6,033 bases of DNA from positions 1 to 6,033 of the forward strand of contig JALHLM010000262.1 in assembly GCA_022844585.1 (NCBI GenBank), in the 5' to 3' direction. The notes under the pieces were generated by a model. The model searched no databases and was not told where the DNA came from. It was given only the letters and a program-made list of their open reading frames with translations. This document shows positions 1 to 4,862 of this stretch, piece after piece; the stretch's first letter is position 1; every line of letters starts with the position of its first letter. The stretch comes from Pirellulales bacterium (lineage in GTDB: Bacteria; Planctomycetota; Planctomycetia; Pirellulales; JALHLM01). The position numbers and the translations under genes were made by a program.

Positions 1-73
1 GGATGATAGTAAGCGTGTACGCGGCCCGCTCCAGGCGCTCACGCTGCTGGCTCCAGTGCTCAAGACTGCGCTT

Positions 74-361
74 TCATTTCCGTTGTCGCCAAACGGCGGA
101 TGGATCCCAGCCACACGTCATCGCGCACACGGTCAAGAACAAAATCGAATAGCTCGCAATCACCACGCGGGGATAGCCCGACCAGGGCGCGATGACCTGT
201 GCGACGAGAACGAACAATGCGCCGGAGATGAGAACCATCACCGTCAGCGCTAGTAAGCCGAGGATGGACTCTCGCCACCCGCGCAAGCGTCGTCGCCGCT
301 TTCTCATCTGCTGCAACGAAGATTGTCGCTTGTTCGGAGATTCATCGGGGTTGTTCAACAT
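74..361 (-). CDS. Small two-pass membrane protein, function unknown
   Basis: I do not recognise this 95-aa protein. It starts with a polar, asparagine- and serine-rich stretch, then a very basic run (residues 20-30, RKRRRRLRGWR). Two hydrophobic segments follow, at about 32-56 and 64-84, joined by a short loop containing PWSGYP; the tail is short and basic (WRQRK). By the positive-inside rule both ends should lie in the cytoplasm with the loop outside. I chose the ATG at 361 because it clears the stop of the upstream gene by 17 bases. An in-frame ATG at 409 would add 16 residues and overlap that gene by 31 bases, and the GAGGA before it lies too close to serve as a ribosome site. It is the third gene of a likely leftward operon. 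The hydrophobicity pattern makes a real gene likely; the role is unknown. Confidence 0.6.
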   Translation of the reverse strand: MLNNPDESPNKRQSSLQQMRKRRRRLRGWRESILGLLALTVMVLISGALFVLVAQVIAPWSGYPRVVIASYSILFLTVCAMTCGWDPSAVWRQRK

Positions 362-378
362 GCGCCCACTCGATGTTG

Positions 379-1032
379 CTACGTCGTGCGTTTGAGCCAG
401 ACTCCCCATTCCTCAGCAGGAATGGCCCAAATCGGATCGGAATAAAACCACTCTACGATCGCGTCATGCCCGGTGTTGGGCAACTCCCAATAGGCGTTCA
501 CCAGGCGTCCTTCAGGGAGTGTTTTGGAATTCGATGCAAAATAGCCCAGCACGGCGTCTCTCGATTGCTCCATCTGTTTCAAATAAGGCGAGACATCCAA
601 CCCCATGCGTGCGATGGCGCACAGCCAGGCGTCGAGTTGTTCGATATCCGTAGCTTCAATCGCCGCTTGGACCACACATTCGGTGAATTCCCGGAGCGCG
701 GTGAGTCGGCTGGCAGGCCACTGCAGCGGTTCTGCGTTGGCGATGGCTCGACCCACGATTTCGGCAGTTGGATACCAGCTGCAGTCGAGCGCAACGACTT
801 CCAGTATGCGCGGCAGAAAATAAAGAAAGTCAGCCGCACATCCCAAGGTGAGGAACACGGATGACGCGTACGAAGTGAGTTCTTTGGACGGAACACTCCG
901 CAGCGGACACGACAGCAAGACGCGGATTTCATCGTCGTCAAGGCAATGCCGGCATCCTTCAATAACCCGCGGCTTCGGCTGATTCGCGAAGACTTCGTAG
1001 AGCCGATCAATCGCCGCCGCAAGCGTGGTCAC
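379..1032 (-). CDS. Conserved hypothetical protein with CxxC pair
   Basis: This is a 217-aa soluble, mostly helical protein. The N-terminal third (LYEVFANQP...EGCRHCLDDDEIRVLLSCPLR) followed by SYASSVFLTLGCAADFLYFLPRILEV resembles a family of uncharacterised proteins I remember from planctomycetes and actinobacteria. Those carry a similar EGCxHC-type motif and a DFxxFLPRxLE segment; this is recollection, not a search. C27 and C30 form a CxxC pair that could bind a metal or be redox active, but no second pair sits at a clear spacing. The start is a GTG (read as Met) at 1032, 24 bases after the stop of the upstream 77-aa gene. Only a weak GAGAA precedes it, so translation may be coupled to that gene. 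I see no signal peptide or membrane segment. Function is unknown. Confidence 0.7.
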   Translation of the reverse strand: MTTLAAAIDRLYEVFANQPKPRVIEGCRHCLDDDEIRVLLSCPLRSVPSKELTSYASSVFLTLGCAADFLYFLPRILEVVALDCSWYPTAEIVGRAIANAEPLQWPASRLTALREFTECVVQAAIEATDIEQLDAWLCAIARMGLDVSPYLKQMEQSRDAVLGYFASNSKTLPEGRLVNAYWELPNTGHDAIVEWFYSDPIWAIPAEEWGVWLKRTT

Positions 1033-1056
1033 TGAATGGTTCTCGCTGCGATCGCC

Positions 1057-1290
1057 TCAGAAATACACCACCCGCTCCCCGTCTGTGCCGATGCCGTTCG
1101 GGAAGAAGACGTTCCGGCGATGTTCAACTCCGTCGATATTGACTACGATAGCGCCGTCGCCGGGCGGGATGGGATCGCAGCATTCGCGGAGCCCCACTTC
1201 GCCGGGGCCGACACGCGATAAACCGATTTCCCGGTCGCCGACTAAGAGTGTTAGTAAGACTTTCGCGGAATGCCCGTGATTGGAGACCAT
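1057..1290 (-). CDS. Small conserved hypothetical protein (77 aa)
   Basis: This is a 77-aa protein with no assigned function. After about ten N-terminal residues it alternates beta-strand-like stretches and turns: VLLTLLVGDREIGLSRVGP, then IPPGDGAIVVNIDGVEHRR, then VFFPNGI and a C-terminal ERVVYF. I remember small planctomycete proteins with the same order (a short strand, RVGP-like, PPGDAxIVVxVDG, then xLPxGI and RVxY), which makes it a credible gene despite its size. The ATG at 1290 is supported by GGGAG nine bases upstream. It is the first gene of the likely leftward operon. Its start lies two bases from the start of the divergent kinase-like gene, so any promoter for it must lie inside that gene. 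No cysteine pattern, signal peptide or membrane segment is evident apart from the adjacent C37-C38. Confidence 0.6.
   Translation of the reverse strand: MVSNHGHSAKVLLTLLVGDREIGLSRVGPGEVGLRECCDPIPPGDGAIVVNIDGVEHRRNVFFPNGIGTDGERVVYF
1282..1286 (+). promoter_or_regulatory. Ribosome binding site for GTG start at 1293
   Basis: GGAGA lies six bases before the GTG at 1293. It favours that start over the in-frame GTG at 1248, which has no comparable site. The site lies over the first codons of the minus-strand gene that starts at 1290. Confidence 0.5.
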
Positions 1291-1292
1291 GC

Positions 1293-1815
1293 GTGAATGC
1301 TCCCAATGAAAAAGCGATCGCTGCCGCTCAGGATTACGCCGATTCTAGACAAATCTCCGTCGACTTCCTATCTCCGCTCGGATTTGGCTCGGACGGAATG
1401 GTTTGGCCGACCTCCTGCGGCTCGGCGTTGAAAATATTATACCGCAATCAGAACTATAAGATGGAACGCGACTGCTATCTGCGGTTGCGTGACGCGGGCG
1501 TCAAGCAAGTGGCGCATCTGGCCGTACCGCGACTGGTCGATTTCGACGATGGTCTCCTCGCTATCGAGATAGAAATTGTGCAACCGCCCTACCTCCTCGA
1601 CTTCGGCAAGGTCTACCTCGACGCCCCTCCGCCGTATTGGGACGACGCCCATTTGATGGCCAACTTTTTATGAAGAGAAGGCCCCGCTCTTTGGTCGGAA
1701 TTGGCCCCGGGTGCTCAAGGCGATGGCCTCGCTCCGGCTCCACGGCATCTATTACATCGACCCGCGCCCGCAGAATATCGACTTCGGGGACGAGGAAGAC
1801 GATTCCGAGCTGTAG
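1293..1815 (+). pseudogene. Kinase-like protein gene split by a +1 frameshift
   Basis: In one frame the gene runs from GTG 1293 to a TGA at 1671-1673, giving 126 aa. Dropping one T from the TTTTT at 1665-1669 continues the reading as YEEKAPLFGRNWPRV... to a TAG at 1813-1815, giving 173 aa. The restored protein looks like a compact protein-kinase-fold family: a glycine loop (LGFGSDGMV, residues 29-37), a candidate ATP lysine (ALKIL, K47), a helix with MERDCYLRLR, then PPYLLDFGKVYLD, and finally a catalytic-loop-like YYIDPRPQN with D156 and N161 in D-x4-N spacing. The usual His before the Asp is absent, and no separate DFG loop follows beyond an immediate IDFGDEE. I remember similar short planctomycete proteins ending at this motif, so the restored length seems natural. 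The break may be a sequencing error in a homopolymer, a true mutation or, less likely, recoding. The substrate is unknown. Confidence 0.7.
1300..1304 (-). promoter_or_regulatory. Ribosome binding site for ATG start at 1290
   Basis: The minus strand reads GGGAG here, nine bases before the ATG at 1290. The site lies inside the first codons of the plus-strand gene that starts at 1293. Confidence 0.5.
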
Positions 1816-1857
1816 GGCTGGCCGGAGAGGTGAAGGCGGTCGCATTTCCCGGCCGCG

Positions 1858-1886
1858 TTGACGCCTTTCCGCGGGACAACTAATCT
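1858..1886 (+). promoter_or_regulatory. Weak promoter candidate upstream of hydrolase gene
   Basis: TTGACG at 1858-1863 is five of six for a sigma70 -35 box. Seventeen bases later TAATCT (1881-1886) matches only three of six for a -10 box. If it is used, the GC hairpin at 1891-1908 would lie at the very start of the leader of the gene at 1951. Support is weak. Confidence 0.2.
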
Positions 1887-1890
1887 GAAT

Positions 1891-1913
1891 GGGGCGGCTT
1901 TCGGCCCCCTTTT
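1891..1913 (+). terminator. GC hairpin followed by short T run
   Basis: GGGGC (1891-1895) pairs with GCCCC (1904-1908) around an eight-base loop, followed by CTTTT and a pyrimidine stretch. The position, 76 bases after the restored stop of the kinase-like gene and before the gene at 1951, suits an intrinsic terminator. The stem is only five pairs and the T run four, so it may be weak. If the TTGACG promoter just upstream is real, this would instead be a leader hairpin. Confidence 0.4.
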
Positions 1914-1939
1914 CTCTCGGAACGAACGGAACCCGGTGC

Positions 1940-1946
1940 GAGGCGG
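1940..1946 (+). promoter_or_regulatory. Ribosome binding site fixing the start at 1951
   Basis: GAGGCGG, with GAGG ending seven bases before the ATG at 1951, identifies this codon as the start. The longer in-frame reading from TTG 1858 would hide the signal peptide behind 31 residues encoded across the GC hairpin. Confidence 0.55.
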
Positions 1947-1950
1947 AATC

Positions 1951-2916
1951 ATGACCTACCTGCGGAACCTGAAGAGCGCTCGGACTTTGCGAACCTTCGT
2001 CGCCACGCTGTTGGCGCTGGCCGCCGTTTCGTCTGGCAAGTTGTTTGCGCAGCCCACGCCGGGCAAGGCCGCCGATCCGCAAAACGTCGAGATCCGCACG
2101 AAGGATGAAGTCCTGTTGCAGGCCACGTATTATCCCGGCAGCAAGGGGAAGGAAACCATCCCCATCATCATGCTGCACGAGCACAAGGGGAACCGCCGCG
2201 ATTTCGAGGGCCTCGCCAGATTCTTCCAAGGCGAATTCTTTGGCGCCGCGGTACTGGTGCCTGATTTGCGCGGGCACGGCGAGAGCACGGTTGTTCAAGG
2301 TTCCAACCGTCCGCTCTCGGCCGACAAGTTGAACACCAAACAGTTCCAGGCGATGGTTACGTTCGACATGGAAAGTTGCAAGAAGTTCCTCATGGAGCGC
2401 CATCACAAAGGGGAATTGAATATCGAACAGCTCACGCTGATCGGCGCAGAGATGGGCGCCTCGGTGGCGATGCTCTACGCCCGCAACGACTGGAACTGGC
2501 CGACGCTCACCATCGGCAAACAAGGCCAGGACGTGCGCGCGATCGCGATGATCTCGCCGCAAACGGTATTTAAAGGCCTGCGCATCCAAGACGCGCTCGC
2601 CGAGCCGGACAACTTCGGCTTCCGTCGCAGCGTGCAGTTCTTCATGGCGGTCGGCGCGGAAGACAACAAGTCGCTCAAGGACGTGGAGCGTCTTGAAAAA
2701 CAACTCCAGCGCTTCCGGCCGAACGAAGCCGACAAAAAGCCCGAGGAGGCTTCAATTGTCCTCTCACGGTTTCCGACCAAGCTCCAAGGCAAGGACATCC
2801 TTGCGGAACGGAGCTTCGGCCTGGACACGCAGCTAGCGCAATTCGTCGATTTCCGCGTCAAGCAACGCGCCGCCGACGTGCCGTGGAAAGAGCGCAAAAG
2901 CCCGCTCGGCAATTAG
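1951..2916 (+). CDS. Secreted alpha/beta-hydrolase-fold protein lacking catalytic Ser
   Basis: This 321-aa protein begins with a typical signal peptide: a basic n-region to R14, a hydrophobic core at about 15-28 (TFVATLLALAAVSS), and a likely cleavage after LFA at residue 33. The mature part follows the alpha/beta-hydrolase order: IPIIMLHEHKGNRRDF (strand 3 and oxyanion-loop region), VLVPDLRGHGES (residues 102-112), LTLIGAEMGASVAM (nucleophile elbow), AIAMISPQ, and FFMAVGAEDN (acid-strand region). At the elbow, where active enzymes have G-x-S-x-G, this has G-A-E-M-G, with E167 (codon 2449-2451) replacing Ser. Near the C-terminus TKLQGKDIL aligns by eye with the HGTDxL-type His motif, with Q279 in the His position. 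I remember planctomycete relatives with the same GAEMGA, so a conserved exported pseudoenzyme seems likelier than a recent mutation. The gene converges with the stress-protein gene, 24 bases between stops. No substrate can be assigned. Confidence 0.85.
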   Translation: MTYLRNLKSARTLRTFVATLLALAAVSSGKLFAQPTPGKAADPQNVEIRTKDEVLLQATYYPGSKGKETIPIIMLHEHKGNRRDFEGLARFFQGEFFGAAVLVPDLRGHGESTVVQGSNRPLSADKLNTKQFQAMVTFDMESCKKFLMERHHKGELNIEQLTLIGAEMGASVAMLYARNDWNWPTLTIGKQGQDVRAIAMISPQTVFKGLRIQDALAEPDNFGFRRSVQFFMAVGAEDNKSLKDVERLEKQLQRFRPNEADKKPEEASIVLSRFPTKLQGKDILAERSFGLDTQLAQFVDFRVKQRAADVPWKERKSPLGN

Positions 2917-2940
2917 TTGGATTTGACGTGTCCCGCCGCG

Positions 2941-3387
2941 CTACGCCTTTGGCGCCGGGGCGTCGTGCGGTTCCTTGAACGTGATCACCGGGCAGGTCGC
3001 CTTGCGCACTACCGCTTCGGCCACGCTGCCCATCAGCAGGCGTTTCAGGCCGGTGCGGCCGTGCGTGCCGAGGACGATCAGGTCGACTTTCTCTTCGTCG
3101 GCCACCGCCACGATTTCCGACGCCGGGTCGCCGATCACCAGGCGATGCTCGTACGGCACCGACGGATCGGTCGGCTTCACGTCCGCGAGCATCCGGCGGA
3201 GCGTCGGATTGTCCGGGTCTGGAACGCCGTAATACATTTCGCCGGCGCCATAGGCAGGAGGCGGCTCCTCGACATGGAGCACGATCAGCTTCGCGCCCGA
3301 TTCCTTGGCCAGCGCCGTGGCGTGGCTCAGGCCAGCGTCGCTGCAGGTGGAGAAGTCGGTCGGGAACAGGATTTTTTTGGCGTTCAT
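2941..3387 (-). CDS. Universal stress protein, UspA family, ATP-binding type
   Basis: This is a 148-aa single-domain universal stress protein of normal length for the family. These are cytoplasmic, usually dimeric proteins induced by stress; many bind ATP, and few have a defined reaction. It opens with KKILFPTDFS, where D11 is the conserved Asp of the nucleotide pocket, followed by the usual helix (ALAKESGAKLIVLHV). The ATP-binding signature G-2x-G-9x-G-S is intact: G107, G110, G120 and S121 within LGTHGRTGLKRLLMGSVAE, followed by VVRKATCPVI. The middle (residues 41-80) is a proline-rich insert with PPPAYGAGEMYYG, of the kind often seen between strand 2 and helix 2. The ATG at 3387 has an excellent ribosome site (GGGAGGAAA on the minus strand, about 3392-3400), and a sigma70-like promoter lies 44 bases before the start. 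It appears to be a single-gene unit converging on the hydrolase gene. Confidence 0.93.
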   Translation of the reverse strand: MNAKKILFPTDFSTCSDAGLSHATALAKESGAKLIVLHVEEPPPAYGAGEMYYGVPDPDNPTLRRMLADVKPTDPSVPYEHRLVIGDPASEIVAVADEEKVDLIVLGTHGRTGLKRLLMGSVAEAVVRKATCPVITFKEPHDAPAPKA

Positions 3388-3430
3388 GGCATTTCCTCCC
3401 GTGCGATGGGCGTGCTACTAGCTATCCGTC

Positions 3431-3460
3431 ATTGTAGCTGAATTGCAAGCAGCGTACCAA
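3431..3460 (-). promoter_or_regulatory. Sigma70-like promoter of the stress-protein gene
   Basis: On the minus strand, TTGGTA (3460-3455, four of six for -35) is followed after 18 bases by TACAAT (3436-3431, five of six for -10). The -10 box is 44 bases before the ATG at 3387, leaving a short leader with the strong Shine-Dalgarno sequence. The call rests on sequence match only. Confidence 0.45.
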
Positions 3461-3540
3461 ATGACGTGAAACTGAGGAATCATCGAATTCCCAACGTTTT
3501 CGCGTGCGGTTGACGCACACTTGGCAGGCAGGCGCTCCCG

Positions 3541-3560
3541 AAAGTGCGACGTTCTCGCAC
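3541..3560 (-). terminator. Hairpin downstream of aldo/keto reductase
   Basis: On the minus strand GTGCGA, a five-base loop and TCGCAC are followed by TTTC, 23 bases after the reductase stop at 3583. The stem is six pairs and the T run short, so this is a weak intrinsic terminator candidate. The rest of 3388-3582 holds the stress-protein promoter and a second GTGCG/CGCAC hairpin (about 3505-3519). I see no gene there. Confidence 0.3.
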
Positions 3561-3582
3561 GCCGCGCGCAAATGTGCGGGGC

Positions 3583-4614
3583 TCACACCGGCGGCGGATT
3601 GCGTTCCGTGAAGCCGCGTTGATGGAAGTACGGATAGGCCAACGTCACCGTGCTGGCGGCGTCGAGCTTCTTGACGTGCTCCGGCGAGAGCTTCCAGCCC
3701 ACCGCGCCGAGGTTCTGTCGCAACTGTTCTTCGTTGCGCGCGCCGACAATCACGTTCGCGACCGATGGCCGCTGCAACAACCAGTTGAGCGCCACCTGCG
3801 GAATCGTCTTGCCCAGCTCGCGGGCCACTTCGTCGAGTGCATCGACGACGTTGTAAAGCAGTTCGTCCGGCGTTGGCGGCGCAAGATCGGCGTTGAGCTT
3901 GCTTTGCATGCGGACGTTGTTCGGCAACGGTTGCCCACGGCGAATCTTGCCGGTCAAACGTCCCCAGCCGAGCGGGCTCCAAACGACCGCACCGACTTTT
4001 TGATCCAGCCCAAGCGGCATCAACTCCCATTCGTAGTCGCGTCCGATCAAGGAGTAATACGCCTGATGTGCGACATAGCGCGAGAAGCCATAGCGCTCCG
4101 ACGCCGCCAGCGACTTCATCAAATGCCAGCCGGAAAAATTCGAGCAGCCGATGTAACGGATTTTCCCGGCGCGGATCAGATCGTCCAGCGTGCGAAGCGT
4201 CTCTTCGACCGGCGTTGAGGCGTCGAAGCCATGCAATTGAAACAAATCGATGAAGTCGGTTTGCAGCCGCCGCAGCGAAGCATCCACGGAGCGAATCAAA
4301 TGATATCGGGACGAACCAACGTCATTCGGCCCCTCGCCGGAGCGGAACGTGGCCTTGGTGGAAATGATGACCGCATCGCGCCGCCCCTTGATCGCCTGGC
4401 CCAGAATCTCTTCCGCCGCCCCTGCGGAATAAATGTCGGCCGAGTCAAACATGTTGAGCCCGGCTTCGAGACAGATATCGATCAAACGCGTGGCTTCCGA
4501 GACATCCGTCGCGCCCCACGCCTGAAACAGCTCCCCCTTGCCGCCGAAGGTGCCGGTGCCCAGGCTCAATGCCGGCACCATGAAGCCAGAGCCGCCGAGT
4601 TGCCGATATTCCAT
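3583..4614 (-). CDS. Aldo/keto reductase, NADPH-dependent
   Basis: This is a complete 343-aa aldo/keto reductase, a soluble TIM-barrel oxidoreductase that reduces aldehydes or ketones, sugars among them, usually with NADPH. The catalytic tetrad is present: D57 and Y62 in FDSADIY, K87 in ISTKAT and H128 in DLFQLHG. Later family blocks are GCSNFSGWHL (155-164), VVWSPLGWGRLTGK (210-223) and the cofactor clamp IVGARNEEQLRQN (289-301), whose R293 would contact the NADPH 2'-phosphate. The C-terminal YPYFHQRGFTERNP matches the tail I remember in this bacterial subgroup, so both ends look whole. The ATG at 4614 follows AAAGGAAAA with suitable spacing. TAGAAT at 4660-4665 could be a -10 box, but no good -35 accompanies it. 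The sugar kinase lies 248 bases upstream on the same strand, beyond a large palindrome, which suggests sugar metabolism without proving a shared transcript. The substrate cannot be read from sequence. Confidence 0.93.
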   Translation of the reverse strand: MEYRQLGGSGFMVPALSLGTGTFGGKGELFQAWGATDVSEATRLIDICLEAGLNMFDSADIYSAGAAEEILGQAIKGRRDAVIISTKATFRSGEGPNDVGSSRYHLIRSVDASLRRLQTDFIDLFQLHGFDASTPVEETLRTLDDLIRAGKIRYIGCSNFSGWHLMKSLAASERYGFSRYVAHQAYYSLIGRDYEWELMPLGLDQKVGAVVWSPLGWGRLTGKIRRGQPLPNNVRMQSKLNADLAPPTPDELLYNVVDALDEVARELGKTIPQVALNWLLQRPSVANVIVGARNEEQLRQNLGAVGWKLSPEHVKKLDAASTVTLAYPYFHQRGFTERNPPPV

Positions 4615-4684
4615 GATGCTTTTCCTTTGCGACGCGTTTGTCCGCTTCTCTTCTGCGCTATTCTACGGCGAGAGCGCCATCAAA

Positions 4685-4719
4685 CGTAGGGCCAGCCCAC
4701 AGTAGCCCGTAGCGCCAGC
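4685..4719 (+). repeat. Degenerate direct repeat beside the palindrome
   Basis: CGTAGGGCCAGC (4685-4696) and CGTAGCGCCAGC (4708-4719) agree at 11 of 12 bases. The second is the left tip of the large palindrome; the first looks like a decayed extra unit. The core CGCTGGCG of the right arm (4826-4833) also recurs at 4848-4855, just beyond the arm. Confidence 0.45.
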
Positions 4720-4847
4720 GAGGGGGAGAGGACATCGTTTACAGAGAGAGATGAAACTCTCCGTTGCGCATGAGCAGCGCAACCGAGAGTTTCAACTCCA
4801 GCGGTAGGCAATCTCAACTCTCCCTCGCTGGCGCTACGGACTAGTGT
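4699..4847. repeat. 149-bp imperfect palindrome, REPIN- or MITE-like
   Basis: Two arms of equal length, 4699-4769 and 4777-4847, flank a seven-base centre (4770-4776). Aligning the left arm with the reverse complement of the right gives 56 of 71 matches without any gap. The best blocks are an 18-base perfect match at the outer part (left 4707-4724, right 4822-4839, beginning CCGTAGCGCCAG) and 17 of 18 at the inner part (4752-4769 with 4777-4794). The outer blocks carry GTAG at left and CTAC at right, as in REP pairs arranged as REPINs. It codes for nothing and fills most of the 248-base gap between the sugar kinase and the reductase. As RNA it would fold into one long hairpin that could end or protect the kinase message. 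I remember CGTAGCGCCAGCGAGGG-type sequences as dispersed repeats in planctomycete genomes, but could not check copy number. Confidence 0.8.
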
Positions 4848-4862
4848 CGCTGGCGTCGCTAG

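Noticed and set aside
1..73. Open minus-strand frame directly after the stop at 74, reading KRSLEHWSQQRERLERAAYTLTII to the edge
   Set aside because: It looks helix-like, but no ATG, GTG or TTG occurs in that frame before the window ends, and 73 bases are too few to tell a gene start from chance.
1314..1321. GCGATCGC palindrome resembling the cyanobacterial HIP1 site
   Set aside because: I noted a single occurrence inside a coding region of GC-rich DNA; nothing else suggests a cyanobacterium.
1561..2703. Long open frame (380 codons) on the minus strand, opposite the hydrolase gene
   Set aside because: It is antisense to a clearly coding gene with signal peptide and fold motifs; its translation is rich in Arg, Glu and His with low complexity, typical of an opposite-strand reading of GC-biased codons.
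2917..3441. Plus-strand open frame of 174 codons
   Set aside because: It lies opposite the universal stress protein, which has its full ATP motif, a strong ribosome site and a promoter; this frame has none of these.
3544..4218. Plus-strand open frame of 224 codons
   Set aside because: It is antisense to the aldo/keto reductase and has an arginine-rich composition with no recognisable motif.
4660..4665. TAGAAT as a -10 box for the aldo/keto reductase on the minus strand
   Set aside because: No acceptable -35 box lies 16-18 bases upstream, so I mention it in the gene entry but do not list it as a promoter.
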